Positions 16,049 to 25,599 of a stretch of 64,000 nt of DNA are shown piece after piece. Location: the NCBI RefSeq assembly GCF_034387475.1, contig NZ_JAXCIL010000001.1, forward strand, positions 1 through 64,000, given 5' to 3'. Position 1 is the stretch's first letter, and each line of letters begins with the position of its first letter. The translations under genes and the position numbers were made by a program. The notes under the pieces were generated by a model. That model ran no database searches, was not told the DNA's origin, and worked only from the letters and a program-made list of their open reading frames with translations. This DNA is from Pseudomonas sp. Teo4 (GTDB lineage: Bacteria; Pseudomonadota; Gammaproteobacteria; Pseudomonadales; Pseudomonadaceae).

Positions 16049-17338
16049 TCAAGGCAATTCGCGGCTGCGGTAGAACGCCGTCAGCACTTTCACCAGGTGC
16101 GCCAGGTCATGGCTGCCGCACAGCTCGCGGATCGAGTGCATGGCGAAGGTCGGCAGGCCAATGTCGACCGTGCGCACGCCCAGGTGGCTGGCGGTGATCG
16201 GGCCGATGGTCGAGCCACAGCCCATGTCGCTGCGCACCACGAAGCTCTGCACCGGCACTTCCTCGGCCATGCACAGGTGGCGGAAGAACCCGGCGGTTTC
16301 GCTGTTGGTGGCGTAGCGCTGGTTGTTGTTGACCTTGATCACCGGCCCGGCATTGAGTTTCGGGCCGTGGTTGCCGTCGTGCTTGTCGGCGTAGTTGGGG
16401 TGTACGCCGTGGGCGTTGTCGGCCGAGACCATCAGCGAGCGCTGGATGGTGCGCACATAGTCGTCGCCCTCGGGCAGCAGGCGTTGCAGGGTCTGCTCGA
16501 GCATCGGGCCGTCGGCGCCGCAGGCCGAGCATGAACCGACTTCCTCATGGTCGTTGCACACCAGCACACAGGTTTCGTCACTGTCGGCGGTCAGCAGCGC
16601 CTGCAGGCCGGCGTAGCACGACAGCAGGTTGTCCAGGCGGGCACCAGCGATGAAGTCGCCGTTCAGGCCGATCAGCGCGGCGTCCTGGGTGTCGTAGAAG
16701 CTCAGTTCGTAATCCAGCACCACGTCTGCGTTGAGGTCGTGCTCACGGGCCAGCTGTTCGGTGAGCAGGGCGCGGAAGTCGATGCGCTCGTCGCCCGCCA
16801 CCTGCGCCAGAATCGGCGGCAGTTCGTTCTGCGGGTTGATCGCCCAGCCTTCGTTGGCGGTACGGTTCAGGTGGATCGCCAGGTTGGGGATGATCGCGAT
16901 CGGCAGCTTGAAGTCGATCATCTGGCTCTCGACCTTGCCGTCACGACGGAAGGTGACCCGGCCGGCCAGCGACAGGTCGCGGTCGAACCACGGGGCCAGC
17001 AGGGCGCCGCCGTACACTTCGACGCCCAGTTGCAGGAAACCCTGGCGTTGCAGCTCGGGCTGCGGCTTGACCCGCAGGCAGGGGCTGTCGGTATGGGCAC
17101 CGACCATGCGGATACCGCCCAGCAGCGGCGATTGCTTGCCCAGCTTGATGGCGATGATCGAGGAGTCGTTGCGGGTTACGTAGTAGCGACCACCAGGCAC
17201 GGTGGCCCAGCTGTCGCGCTCGTCCAGGCGCTGGTAACCGGCAGCCTCGAGGCGCTGGGCCAGGCTGGCGGTGGCGTGGAAGGGCGTCGGGGAGGCCTTG
17301 AGGAATTCGATCAGGCCGGTATTCAGTGCATCGCGCAT
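16049..17338 (-). CDS. apeB: M18 family aspartyl aminopeptidase
   Basis: 429-aa cytoplasmic zinc aminopeptidase that removes N-terminal Asp/Glu from peptides. Visible metal-site segments are VGAHTDSP at about residue 80, NDHEEVGS at about 260, and the C-terminal block with GCGSTIGP and FAMHSIRE at about 350-405. The usual M18 length is 420-460 aa. The C-terminus encoded next to the REP pair looks intact. It is followed on the same strand by other housekeeping genes, an order shared with other pseudomonads (apeB next to rluA and min). Confidence 0.95.
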   Translation of the reverse strand: MRDALNTGLIEFLKASPTPFHATASLAQRLEAAGYQRLDERDSWATVPGGRYYVTRNDSSIIAIKLGKQSPLLGGIRMVGAHTDSPCLRVKPQPELQRQGFLQLGVEVYGGALLAPWFDRDLSLAGRVTFRRDGKVESQMIDFKLPIAIIPNLAIHLNRTANEGWAINPQNELPPILAQVAGDERIDFRALLTEQLAREHDLNADVVLDYELSFYDTQDAALIGLNGDFIAGARLDNLLSCYAGLQALLTADSDETCVLVCNDHEEVGSCSACGADGPMLEQTLQRLLPEGDDYVRTIQRSLMVSADNAHGVHPNYADKHDGNHGPKLNAGPVIKVNNNQRYATNSETAGFFRHLCMAEEVPVQSFVVRSDMGCGSTIGPITASHLGVRTVDIGLPTFAMHSIRELCGSHDLAHLVKVLTAFYRSRELP

Positions 17339-17394
17339 AGCTCACTCCAGACAGCAGTGGCGCGAGTTTAGCTTATTAAGTCGACAAATTGTGT

Positions 17395-17480
17395 CGGCCT
17401 CTTCGCGGCTAAAGCCGCTCCCACAGGTACTGCACAGCCTTTGAGAGCTGTGGGAGCGGCTTTAGCCGCGAAGAGGCCGG
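17395..17480. repeat. REP pair (GCGGCTAAAGCCGC class)
   Basis: Facing copies of CGCGGCTAAAGCCGCTCCCACA with a spacer of about 30 bases, between rluA and apeB. Confidence 0.9.
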
Positions 17481-17496
17481 CGAAGGCCCGGCAAAA

Positions 17497-18132
17497 TCAG
17501 AACGGCGCCAGGCACTCGAACTTCAACCGCTCCCCGGAAACCGGGTGGGTAAAGCTCAGCATCGAGGCATGCAGGCACAACCGCTCATGGGCCGCCAGCG
17601 CTTCAGGGTTGGCATACAGCCGGTCCCCCAGCAGCGGATGGCCGATCGACAGCATGTGCACGCGCAACTGGTGCGAGCGCCCGGTGATCGGCGTCAGCTC
17701 GACCCGGCAGTGGTCGCCACAACGCTCGATGATGCGCCAGAAGGTCAGGGCGTGCTTGCCCTGCTCGTGGTCCACCACATGCCTTGGCTTGGTGGGCGGG
17801 TCGTAGCGCAGCGGCAGGTCGATGCTGCCGCTGTCCAGCGCCGGCTGGCCCCAGCACAGTGCGGTGTAGGCCTTTTCGGTCTCCCGGTCATGGAACTGGC
17901 GCGACAGCTCGCGATGGCTGTCGGCATCACGGGCCAGCAGGATGATGCCTGACGTTTCCCAGTCCAGGCGATGGACGATCAGCGCGTCCGGGTAGCCGTT
18001 TTCCTGCAGGCGGGTGATCAGGCAATCCTTGTTGTCCTCGGCACGGCCTGGCACCGACAGCAGCAAGGTCGGTTTGTTGATCACCAGGATGGCGGCGTCT
18101 TCGTGAAGGATCTGGATGTTCGACAGCGGCAT
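17497..18132 (-). CDS. rluA: RluA-type pseudouridine synthase
   Basis: 211-aa enzyme predicted to isomerise uridine in 23S rRNA and some tRNAs, acting in the cytoplasm. The catalytic Asp is in HRLDWETSG at about residue 55. Other family blocks are the arginine-containing GRSHQLRVHM and HPLLGDRLY at about 150-170. No S4 domain is present, as is normal for RluA. It lies between apeB and minE on the same strand. Confidence 0.95.
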   Translation of the reverse strand: MPLSNIQILHEDAAILVINKPTLLLSVPGRAEDNKDCLITRLQENGYPDALIVHRLDWETSGIILLARDADSHRELSRQFHDRETEKAYTALCWGQPALDSGSIDLPLRYDPPTKPRHVVDHEQGKHALTFWRIIERCGDHCRVELTPITGRSHQLRVHMLSIGHPLLGDRLYANPEALAAHERLCLHASMLSFTHPVSGERLKFECLAPF

Positions 18133-18162
18133 TGCGGGTTCTCAGTGTCTTGAGGGGAAAGC

Positions 18163-18270
18163 ATTGGGGCCGCTTTACGGCCCATCGCCAGCAAGCCAGC
18201 TCCCAAAGGTACAGCGTGGACCCTGTAGGAGCCGGCTTGCCGGCGATGGGCTGCAAAGCAGCCCCAATGA
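18163..18270. repeat. Degenerate REP pair
   Basis: The left copy GCCAGCAAGCCAGCTCCCAAAG is slightly degenerate; the right copy carries GCCGGCTTGCCGGCG. Both are extended outward by ATTGGGGC-type arms. It separates minE from rluA. Confidence 0.85.
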
Positions 18271-18287
18271 TCAACCTGCTCGCCGGA

Positions 18288-18542
18288 TCAGCGGTCAGGC
18301 AAGGTGATGTTCAGTTCCAGAATCGAGCAGCTACCCTGGTTTTCCAGCTCGATGTGCACATCATCGTTGCCGATGTTCACATACTTGCGGATCACTTCAA
18401 GCAGTTCTTTCTGCAGGGCCGGCAGGTAGTCCGGCTCGCTGCGCTGGCCGCGCTCATGCGCCACGATGATCTGTAGACGCTCTTTCGCTACCGACGCGCT
18501 GGTCTGTTTCTGTCTGCCACGAAAGAAGTCAAAAAGGTTCAT
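18288..18542 (-). CDS. minE: Cell division topological specificity factor MinE
   Basis: 84-aa protein that stimulates MinD ATPase and drives pole-to-pole oscillation of the MinCD division inhibitor. The N-terminal MNLFDFF membrane-targeting helix and the Arg-rich [16 protein letters not shown] anti-MinCD helix are visible, followed by the dimerisation domain. It begins three bases after the minD stop codon, so the two are co-translated. Confidence 0.97.
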   Translation of the reverse strand: MNLFDFFRGRQKQTSASVAKERLQIIVAHERGQRSEPDYLPALQKELLEVIRKYVNIGNDDVHIELENQGSCSILELNITLPDR

Positions 18543-18545
18543 GGT

Positions 18546-19358
18546 TTATTTGCCTCCAAACAGGCGCGCGAAGAATCCTTGCTTCTGCACATCGATGAAG
18601 CGCAACGGCTTCTCTTTACCCAGCAGGCGGTCGACGGTGTCGCTGTACGCCTGGCCGGCATCGCTCTGGTCGTCGAGGATGACCGGGATACCTTGGTTAG
18701 AAGCCTTGAGCACGGCCTGGGACTCGGGAATCACACCCTTGAGCTTGATCGCCAGGATCTCTTCGACGTCGGCGATGCTGAGCATTTCGCCCTTCTCGAC
18801 GCGCTCTGGGTGGTAACGGGTGATCAGCAGGTGTTCCTTGATCGGCTCTTCGCCGTTCTCGGAGCGACGCGACTTGCTCGACAGGATGCCCAGCATGCGG
18901 TCGGAGTCACGCACCGAGGAAACCTCAGGGTTGGTGACCACGATGGCTTCGTCGGCGAAGTACATCGCCAGGTGGGCACCTTTCTCGATACCGGCCGGCG
19001 AGTCGCAGATGACGTAGTCGAAGGTATCCTTCAGCTCCATCAGCACCTTTTCCACGCCTTCCTGGGTCAGGGCATCTTTGTCGCGGGTCTGGCTGGCGGC
19101 CAGCACGAACAGGTTCTCGAGGCGCTTGTCCTTGATCAGGGCCTGCTGCAGGTTGGCTTCGCCGTTGACCACGTTGACGAAGTCGTACACCACGCGGCGC
19201 TCGCAGCCCATGATCAGGTCGAGGTTACGCAGGCCCACGTCGAAGTCGACGATGACAGTCTTGAAGCCGCGCAGAGCGAGGCCGGTACCGATGGCGGCGC
19301 TGGTGGTGGTCTTGCCCACCCCCCCCTTGCCGGAAGTAACCACGAGAATCTTGGCCAA
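18546..19358 (-). CDS. minD: Septum site-determining ATPase MinD
   Basis: 270-aa membrane-cycling ATPase that recruits MinC. Deviant Walker A is GKGGVGKTT at residues 10-18, switch regions include DFDVGLRNLD, and the C-terminal amphipathic helix is FFARLFGGK. The start codon is TTG at 19358 (TTGGCCAAGATT) with GGGGTGAAACACC before it. No ATG or GTG occurs at the expected position, so initiation is probably weak by design or drift. It lies between minC and minE on one strand. Confidence 0.97.
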   Translation of the reverse strand: MAKILVVTSGKGGVGKTTTSAAIGTGLALRGFKTVIVDFDVGLRNLDLIMGCERRVVYDFVNVVNGEANLQQALIKDKRLENLFVLAASQTRDKDALTQEGVEKVLMELKDTFDYVICDSPAGIEKGAHLAMYFADEAIVVTNPEVSSVRDSDRMLGILSSKSRRSENGEEPIKEHLLITRYHPERVEKGEMLSIADVEEILAIKLKGVIPESQAVLKASNQGIPVILDDQSDAGQAYSDTVDRLLGKEKPLRFIDVQKQGFFARLFGGK

Positions 19359-19454
19359 GGTGTTTCACCCCTAAATAAACGGGACGCGGGTCCCTGCAAA
19401 ATACAAAAAACGGCAACGCACAAAATGTTGCCTAAAAATGCCGGCAAGTATCCG

Positions 19455-20213
19455 TTAAAGACGGGTGATGTTCAACACATCGCCGGACAGGCTGACCTGC
19501 ACCCCCGAGCCCCACAGCGGGTCGCGGCGCAGGTCTTCGCAAACCTTGTACTGGCCGGCGATCGAGACCATTTCGGCAGTCATCTGCTGGCAGAAGATAC
19601 GCGCCTTGGTGTTGCCCTTGATACCTGCCAGGGCACGGCCGCGCATGGCGCCGTACACATGGATGTTGCCATCGGCGAGAAGTTCCGCGCCCGGGCTGAC
19701 GGAGCCGGTGACCACCAGGTCGCCACCTTGGGCGTAGATCTGCTGGCCGCCACGCACGGGCGAGGTGATGATGCGGGTCGGCCGCACCTCTGGCTCGGGG
19801 GCCGGCGCCGGAGCAGGGGCCGGTTCGGGCTTCTTCACCTCGGGCTCGGGCTCCAGCGGCCGCTCCCGGGCGCCGGACGGCGGCAGCACCGGCAGATCGA
19901 TGGCGATCGCCGCAGCGATGTCCTCGATGCGGTTGGCGCGAATCGCCAGGGTCCGCAGGCCATGGTGGCGACAGATGCGCATCAGCCCGGGCAGGTCGAT
20001 CGCCCCTTCGTCGGCCGGCAGCTTGTCCAGCGCCAGTACCAACGGCGTGTTGCTGAAGAAATTCGGGGCCTGGGCCACTTTCGCCGCCAGCTGGCGGTCA
20101 AGGGCCTCGAGGTCGTTACGCCCCAGTTCCAGCACAGTGATGGCGAGCATGCTGCCCTTGAGCTGGAACACGGAGGCGGTGTCGGGTGTGTGGTTTGGGC
20201 TCATGGTCTGCAT
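19455..20213 (-). CDS. minC: Septum site-determining inhibitor MinC
   Basis: About 250-aa inhibitor of FtsZ polymerisation. The N-terminal FtsZ-inhibiting domain (about 15-110) is joined by a linker rich in Pro, Ala and Glu (about 120-150) to the C-terminal beta-helix (about 155-250), which has the MinD-binding RGRA-containing segment. Two nearby ATGs (20213 and 20204) are possible and neither has a strong ribosome site. It is divergent from lpxL, and the minD start is 96 bases downstream. Confidence 0.95.
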   Translation of the reverse strand: MQTMSPNHTPDTASVFQLKGSMLAITVLELGRNDLEALDRQLAAKVAQAPNFFSNTPLVLALDKLPADEGAIDLPGLMRICRHHGLRTLAIRANRIEDIAAAIAIDLPVLPPSGARERPLEPEPEVKKPEPAPAPAPAPEPEVRPTRIITSPVRGGQQIYAQGGDLVVTGSVSPGAELLADGNIHVYGAMRGRALAGIKGNTKARIFCQQMTAEMVSIAGQYKVCEDLRRDPLWGSGVQVSLSGDVLNITRL

Positions 20214-20324
20214 AGACGGCTTGTTGCGAAAAAAGTGCCCTGACTTATAACGATAAGACCGGTTGGCCGCAACCGGCGGCGAACCGATGTAGAATGCGCG
20301 GTCTTTGTCTTGCCGGAAGCTTCA

Positions 20325-21260
20325 ATGGACCGCCCGCGTTTTCGACCCTATTTCCTTCACCCGCGATTCTGGGGCCTGTGGCTGGGCCTGGGCCTGCTGT
20401 GGCTGGTGGTGCAGCTGCCTTACCGCGCCCTGTTGTGGCTCGGCGGCGCCCTGGGTGCGCTGATGTACCGGGTGGCCGGTGAGCGCCGGCGCATCGCCGC
20501 GCGCAACCTTGAGCTGTGCTTCCCGGAGCTGTCCGACGACGAACGGCGACGTTTGCTCAAGGCCAACTTCGCCTCCACCGGCATCGCCTTCTTCGAAATG
20601 GCCATGAGCTGGTGGTGGCCCAAGGCCAGGCTGGCACGCCTGGCGCACATCGAGGGCATCGAGCACTTGCAGGCCGCCCAGCAGGCCGGCCAGGGCGCAA
20701 TTCTGATGGCCGTGCACTTCACCACCCTGGAAATCGGCGCTGCGTTGCTGGGCCAGGTGCACACCATCGACGGCATGTACCGCGAGCATGGCAACCCGCT
20801 GTTCGACTTCATCCAGCGTCGTGGCCGCGAGCGGCACAACCTCGATTCGCTGGCCGTGGAGCGTGAAGACGTGCGCGGGATGCTCAAGTTGCTGCGTTCG
20901 GGCCGGGCGATCTGGTATGCACCGGACCAGGACTACGGCGCCAAGCAGAGCCTGTTCGTGCCGCTGTTCGGTATTCCGGCGGCTACCGTGACCGCCACCA
21001 CCAAGTTTGCCCGCCTGGGCAAGGCGCAGGTAATTCCGTTCACCCAGAAGCGCCTGGAAGACGGCAGTGGCTATCGTCTGGTGGTGCATCCACCGCTGGC
21101 CGATTTCCCGGGTGAAAGCGAAGAGGCGGACTGCCTGCGCATCAATCAGTGGATTGAGGGCGTGTTGCGCGAATGCCCCGAGCAGTACCTGTGGGCGCAC
21201 CGGCGCTTCAAGTCGCGCCCAGAGGGTGCGCCGCGGCTTTACGACAAGAAAAAACGCTGA
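20325..21260 (+). CDS. lpxL: Lipid A lauroyl-type acyltransferase (LpxL/HtrB)
   Basis: 311-aa inner-membrane enzyme that adds a secondary acyl chain to Kdo-lipid A. An N-terminal hydrophobic anchor lies at about 15-40. The HX4E catalytic pair is in AVHFTTLE at about residue 135. YAPDQDYG at about 205 and the later RLGKAQVIPF block fit the family. The ATG at 20325 follows GGAAG. It is divergent from minC. Paralogs with different chain or position specificity exist in Pseudomonas, so the exact acyl chain is not assigned. Confidence 0.93.
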   Translation: MDRPRFRPYFLHPRFWGLWLGLGLLWLVVQLPYRALLWLGGALGALMYRVAGERRRIAARNLELCFPELSDDERRRLLKANFASTGIAFFEMAMSWWWPKARLARLAHIEGIEHLQAAQQAGQGAILMAVHFTTLEIGAALLGQVHTIDGMYREHGNPLFDFIQRRGRERHNLDSLAVEREDVRGMLKLLRSGRAIWYAPDQDYGAKQSLFVPLFGIPAATVTATTKFARLGKAQVIPFTQKRLEDGSGYRLVVHPPLADFPGESEEADCLRINQWIEGVLRECPEQYLWAHRRFKSRPEGAPRLYDKKKR

Positions 21261-21278
21261 CCAAGTCGTGCCAGTTCC

Positions 21279-21354
21279 GGCCCCTTCGCGGGTAAACCCG
21301 CTCCCACAGTGGCGGTAGATACACCTGTGGGAGCGGGTTTACCCGCGAAGGGGC
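21279..21354. repeat. REP pair (GCGGGTAAACCCGC class)
   Basis: Facing copies of TTCGCGGGTAAACCCGCTCC with a short spacer, directly between lpxL and the patatin gene. Confidence 0.9.
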
Positions 21355-21388
21355 CCGTACCGACAAGCGCGATGCCAAGGAGAAATGG

Positions 21389-22531
21389 ATGACCCCAACC
21401 ACCGGCCTGATCCTCTCTGGCGGCGGTGCCCGTGCCGCCTATCAGGTCGGTGTGCTGGCCGGCATCGCCGAACTGCTGCCTCCCGGTGCCCCCAACCCGT
21501 TCCCGGTCATCGTCGGCACTTCGGCCGGCGCCATCAACGCCGTGACCCTGGCCAGCGGCGCCACACGCTTCACCGAAACGGTGCACCGCCTTACCGCGTT
21601 CTGGCAGAACTTTCGCAGCCACCTGGTGCTGCGCAGCGACTGGCCCGGTGTCATCCGTCAGGCCAGCCGTTTCGTCGCGCATAACCTGGCAGGGCTGGGC
21701 GGGCCAGTTCCGGTCGCGCTGCTGGACAACCGCCCACTGCGTCGTCTGCTGCATTCACATCTGGACCTGGATGGCATCGGCCATGCCTTGGCCAGCGAAC
21801 AACTGCGCGCCGTGGCGGTCACCGCATTCGGCTACGAATCCGGGCAGGCGGTGACCTTCTACCAAGGCCGCGGCACCATCGAATCGTGGTTACGCCACCG
21901 ACGCATCGGTGTGCCCACGGCCTTGACCATTGATCACCTGCTGGCCAGCGCGGCCATCCCGCTGCTGTTCGCGCCGGTGCGGCTGGGCGAGGAATACTTC
22001 GGCGACGGTGCGGTGCGCCAGTCCGCGCCCATCAGCCCGGCCTTGCACCTGGGCGCCAGCAAGGTGTTGGTGGTGGGTGTCAGTGGTAACCCCCAGCGGC
22101 CGTCGCCGCCGCTGCCAACCCAGCGGGTGTTCAGTGGCCAGCAGCCAAGCCTGGCGCAGATCGGTGGGCACATGCTCAACAGCACGTTCATCGACAGCCT
22201 GGAAGACGACATCGAGTTGCTCCAGCGCCTCAACCACCTCAGCCACCTGTTGCCTGCCCACCTGGATGCTCGGCGCCTGGGGCTGGCGCCGATCGATGTG
22301 CTGGTGGTTGCGCCCAGCCAGCCGCTGGACGAGATCGCCGCGCGGCATCGGCGTGAGCTGCCGGCGGCGTTGCGGCTGTTCCTGCGTGGTCCGGGGGCGA
22401 CCCGGACCAGCGGGGCGGGGGTGTTGAGCTACCTGCTGTTCGAGGCCAGTTATTGCAGTGAACTGATCGAACTGGGGCGGCGTGATGCCTTGGCCAAGCG
22501 CCGGGAGTTGTGTCAGTTCCTGGGGATTTGA
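21389..22531 (+). CDS. Patatin-like phospholipase
   Basis: 380-aa Ser/Asp-dyad lipase-like protein. The oxyanion loop is SGGGARAAYQVG near residue 8, the nucleophile elbow is GTSAG at about 45 and the catalytic Asp is in FGDGAVR at about 208. AAGGAG lies six bases before the ATG at 21389. No signal peptide or beta-barrel is present, so it is cytoplasmic or peripheral. It is likely a lysophospholipase or phospholipase A active on membrane lipids; the substrate is not known. Its neighbours concern lipid A and outer-membrane lipid balance. Confidence 0.92.
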   Translation: MTPTTGLILSGGGARAAYQVGVLAGIAELLPPGAPNPFPVIVGTSAGAINAVTLASGATRFTETVHRLTAFWQNFRSHLVLRSDWPGVIRQASRFVAHNLAGLGGPVPVALLDNRPLRRLLHSHLDLDGIGHALASEQLRAVAVTAFGYESGQAVTFYQGRGTIESWLRHRRIGVPTALTIDHLLASAAIPLLFAPVRLGEEYFGDGAVRQSAPISPALHLGASKVLVVGVSGNPQRPSPPLPTQRVFSGQQPSLAQIGGHMLNSTFIDSLEDDIELLQRLNHLSHLLPAHLDARRLGLAPIDVLVVAPSQPLDEIAARHRRELPAALRLFLRGPGATRTSGAGVLSYLLFEASYCSELIELGRRDALAKRRELCQFLGI

Positions 22532-22541
22532 GGGTGTCATC

Positions 22542-22640
22542 ACCGGCCTCATCGCCGGCAAGCCGGCTCCCACATGGACCGCGACGACCTCAAGATCATT
22601 GCAGTACATGTAGGAGCCGGCTTGCCGGCGATGGGGCCGG
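22542..22640. repeat. REP pair (GCCGGCAAGCCGGC class)
   Basis: Facing copies between the convergent patatin and mlaA-like genes. Confidence 0.9.
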
Positions 22641-22646
22641 CCCTGT

Positions 22647-23456
22647 TCATTCCGCTATCTGCAACTTGCGCGCCTGGGTATACACATACCGCACCTTCTC
22701 GTACTCGAACGGTGAGTTGAGCTGGCCATAGCGGAAGTTGGTGGTGTAGCGCTTGTCCACCGCGCGAAGGGCGAATATTTCCGGGTGATCGGTGCTGACC
22801 TCAGCAACATTCAGGTAGTTGGCCGCCTGTTCACCGGCATAGTCCACCACAGTCCCGGTGGTGTCGCGCAGGTTCGACGGCCCCAGGATCGGCAGCATGA
22901 TGTAAGGCCCGTCAGGTACGCCATAGAACCCCAGGGTCTGGCCGAAATCTTCGCTCTGGCGTGGAAGGCCCATCTTGGTCGCCGGGTCCCACAACCCGCC
23001 AACGCCGATGATCGTGTTGAACATCAGTCGGGCAGTGATCTGCGCCGAGCGCTTGGCCTTGAGTTGCAGCACGCTGTTGGCCAGGTTCGGTACATCACCC
23101 AGGTTGTTGAAGAAGTTGCTTACGCCAGTACGCACGAAGCTTGGGGTGATGTAGCGATACCCGTCGACCAGCGGCAGCAGCACCCATTGGTCGAAGCGGT
23201 AGTTGAAGTGGTAGATGCGCCGGTTGATCGACTCCAGCGGGTCATAGATGTTCAAGGCTTCCAGGGTCGAGCGTTCGAATTCGCGCTGGTCGAGCCCGGG
23301 GTTGAATTTCAGCGCGCGCAGTGGGTCGAGAAAACCGTCGGATTCTGGGGTAACAACCGGGTCAGCCTCTACAACGCTGGCCCGTGGCGCCGTCTCAGCG
23401 GCCAAGGTGTTGCCGGCAGCGAGCAGGGCGGTGACAAGCAGCAGTTTCTTAACCAC
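22647..23456 (-). CDS. MlaA/VacJ-like outer-membrane lipid asymmetry protein
   Basis: 269-aa MlaA-domain protein, expected to work with the Mla pathway that removes phospholipids from the outer leaflet. The GTG at 23456 overlaps the upstream stop region and follows CTGGAG; the longer frame to 23519 lacks support. The signal peptide (VVKKLLLVTALLAAGNTLAA) has no lipobox Cys, unlike lipoprotein MlaA of E. coli. The family core runs at about 60-240 (YDPLESINRRIYHFNYRFDQ, GVGGLWDPATKMG, GPSNLRDTTG). It is coupled to the hydrolase gene upstream. It may be a second VacJ paralog rather than the main MlaA. Confidence 0.9.
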   Translation of the reverse strand: MVKKLLLVTALLAAGNTLAAETAPRASVVEADPVVTPESDGFLDPLRALKFNPGLDQREFERSTLEALNIYDPLESINRRIYHFNYRFDQWVLLPLVDGYRYITPSFVRTGVSNFFNNLGDVPNLANSVLQLKAKRSAQITARLMFNTIIGVGGLWDPATKMGLPRQSEDFGQTLGFYGVPDGPYIMLPILGPSNLRDTTGTVVDYAGEQAANYLNVAEVSTDHPEIFALRAVDKRYTTNFRYGQLNSPFEYEKVRYVYTQARKLQIAE

Positions 23457-24747
23457 GGAAAAACTCCAGCATGGCGTCGCTGTTGACGCGGTAATTGAGG
23501 TTGCCGCAGTGGCCGCCATGGGGGTAAAGGGTCAGGCGATCGCCGAACACCTTGCGCAGGAAACCGATATCGCCTGGGCCGAGGATGACGTCGTCAGCAT
23601 TGTGCATCACCGCAATCTTCGAGTTGTTGCGCAGGTAGTCCTCCAGGGCATAGAGGCTGGTCTGGTCGATTAGCTGCAAGATGCTGCCGCCGTCGGTGCG
23701 TGCCCGCCACATGGGGATGACCTGTTCGGTCAGGTAGCAATCGAAGTCGCACTGCAGGGCACGCTTGAAGAATGGCGTCAGGCTGCTGCCCTCGGTGATC
23801 GGGAACTTCGGCGGAATGATCAGGCCGCGGCGGTTGATCAGGTCGGAGGTGAAGGCGATGTCGGCCGCCGAAAAGCGGAACGAGGTGCCGATCAGCATGG
23901 CCATCTGTTCGTTGGACAGGTGCTGGCGCGATTGCTGGAAGTCGTACAGCAACGCGTCGTTGAGGTCGATGTAGCCCTTCTCCTGGAAGTAGCGGGTGAG
24001 CTTTTTCAGCATCAGCTCGTAGAAGGTGGTGCTGCGGTTGATGCCTTTGACCTGGGTCTGCACCAGCTTGTCCAGGTTGTTGATGGAGGTGTACAGGTTG
24101 ACCGGTGGGTTGAGCAGCAGCACGCGCTTGAAGTTGAAGCTGCGACGGGTTTCGTCGAGGTGGCTGACGAACGCTGCGTCCAGCGCACCCAGGCTGTAGC
24201 CGGTCAGGTAGAAGTCCTTCACTGGCAGGCGCGGGTGTTGCGCGCGCACCGCCTGCATCACCCGGTACATGTCCTCGGCGTCTTCCTTGCTGACCCCGGG
24301 GGTGGCGAAGCGCGAGGCGGCGCTCATGAAGTCCCAGCTGGTAGGTGAGGACAGCTGCACCACATGGAAACCGGCCTGGTAGAACAGTTTCTTCAGGTAT
24401 TCGTTGATGCTGCTGGTGTAGGGGGCTCCGGTACCGGCGATGATGAAAATCAGCGGTGCCTCGCGGTCCTGGCGGGCGAGGCGGTATTTGAGTTTTTTCA
24501 CCGACCAGAAATTGTCGGGCAGCGTGAATTCACGCTCGGGGCGCAGGTTCAGGCTGTAATCGGACTGAGTGATGTCATCGTCGCTGGGCAGCGTCGGGCG
24601 CTGGTCGGGCGGCGTGGTGGCGATGGTCGCCTCGAACGGGTTGGTCAAGGGATAGCCGTAGCTCGCGGCGTCAATGTCCCGCGCCGATGCGGCCACAGCC
24701 ATCAGCAGGCCGCCAAGTAGGGCGGCTAGGCGCCAAAGTCGAAGCAT
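23449..24747 (-). CDS. Secreted alpha/beta-hydrolase-fold protein
   Basis: 432-aa protein with a signal peptide (MLRLWRLAALLGGLLMAVAASA). The ATG at 24747 is preceded by GGGGGA. A serine nucleophile elbow, GYSLGALDA, sits at about residue 205, with an upstream oxyanion-like IIAGTGAPY at about 113. A late His-containing LYPHGGHCGN at about 415 completes a plausible catalytic triad. It is periplasmic or outer-membrane associated. Its stop region overlaps the start of the MlaA-like gene, so both are made together, suggesting a shared role in outer-membrane lipid handling. Substrate unknown. Confidence 0.85.
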   Translation of the reverse strand: MLRLWRLAALLGGLLMAVAASARDIDAASYGYPLTNPFEATIATTPPDQRPTLPSDDDITQSDYSLNLRPEREFTLPDNFWSVKKLKYRLARQDREAPLIFIIAGTGAPYTSSINEYLKKLFYQAGFHVVQLSSPTSWDFMSAASRFATPGVSKEDAEDMYRVMQAVRAQHPRLPVKDFYLTGYSLGALDAAFVSHLDETRRSFNFKRVLLLNPPVNLYTSINNLDKLVQTQVKGINRSTTFYELMLKKLTRYFQEKGYIDLNDALLYDFQQSRQHLSNEQMAMLIGTSFRFSAADIAFTSDLINRRGLIIPPKFPITEGSSLTPFFKRALQCDFDCYLTEQVIPMWRARTDGGSILQLIDQTSLYALEDYLRNNSKIAVMHNADDVILGPGDIGFLRKVFGDRLTLYPHGGHCGNLNYRVNSDAMLEFFRG

Positions 24748-24931
24748 GTAATCCCCCGGAAAGTACGCAAGCAAGGTCAGGCTAGGACCACGATTCAGTA
24801 GGCAAAGTTGCCAGGTGTCGTGGCCTTTGGTGTGCTCGTTATTTGCAAAGTAGCTGTATGGCCACGATTTTGCCTTACCTGAGGGCTTGGGCGATCATGG
24901 ATCCTTTCGATTACCGCTATTGGAGAACTGG

Positions 24932-25297
24932 ATGTCTCGTACGCTGCCTGCCATCGCACTGTTGTCGGCCCTGGCCTTGTGGCTGGCTGCAAGTTACGGC
25001 GTGCGTTATGGGCTGATGGAGGATGGCCAGTGGGTCGGGTTATGCACGGCGCCGGGTGAGTATTGGCAGTGCCAGGTTCGTGCGTTGCTGGGGTTGGGGA
25101 TTCATTACCAGGTGATTGCCTGGGGCGGGCTGGGGTTGGCGTTGCTGGCGCAGGTGGTGCCGGGACGGGCAGGGTGGTGGCTCGCGGTGCTGGCGCTGCT
25201 GTTCGGGATACCGGCGCTGGTGCTGTACACCGCCAGCCTGGCGGTGTTCGCGGTAGTGCTGGCTGGGTTGCGGTTGGTTCGGCGGAGTACGGTTTGA
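24932..25297 (+). CDS. Small integral membrane protein, unknown function
   Basis: 121-aa protein with about three hydrophobic segments (residues 5-25, 58-80, 85-112) and a periplasmic-looking loop with two Cys (LCTAPGEYWQCQV) that could form a disulfide. TGGAGAA lies upstream of the ATG at 24932; the longer frame from 24887 lacks a ribosome site. No family could be named. It stands alone, divergent from the hydrolase gene, and is followed by a very large inverted repeat. Confidence 0.75.
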   Translation: MSRTLPAIALLSALALWLAASYGVRYGLMEDGQWVGLCTAPGEYWQCQVRALLGLGIHYQVIAWGGLGLALLAQVVPGRAGWWLAVLALLFGIPALVLYTASLAVFAVVLAGLRLVRRSTV

Positions 25298-25316
25298 GTT
25301 GTGTGGTGGGGCGCAA

Positions 25317-25537
25317 ATCGAGCGCCGCCCGCGCGGCGCATCGCGAGCAAGGCTCGCTCCTACGTTTGTTTACGGCCAATAACGCCTGTGACAGGCGCGC
25401 GCGACCGCCTTGTTTGTACGACTCGATATCGCGCCATGCGCCAAAGCGTTCGCGCGCATTTCCAACAGGCATAACTGGCCCGAAACAAACGTAGGAGCGA
25501 GCCTTGCTCGCGATGCGCCGCGCGGGCGGCGCTCGAT
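25317..25537. repeat. Large inverted repeat with perfect 55-bp arms (REP doublet)
   Basis: The left arm (25317-25371) and right arm (25483-25537) are exact reverse complements over 55 bases and flank about 111 bases that contain further inverted segments rich in CGCGCG. The arms hold a REP-like core (GCGAGCAAGGCTCGCTCC). The outer part recurs at window position 1. The 302-base gap 25298-25599 contains this element and no gene. Confidence 0.92.
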
Positions 25538-25599
25538 CCCCCAGGCGCTAAAAACACTAAGGCATGCACCTCTACGTCACGACACATCGTGATGCCTAA

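Noticed and set aside
25317..25537. Large inverted repeat as an insertion sequence or MITE with target duplication
   Set aside because: No transposase frame inside and no clear flanking direct repeat; the core matches REP-type elements better.
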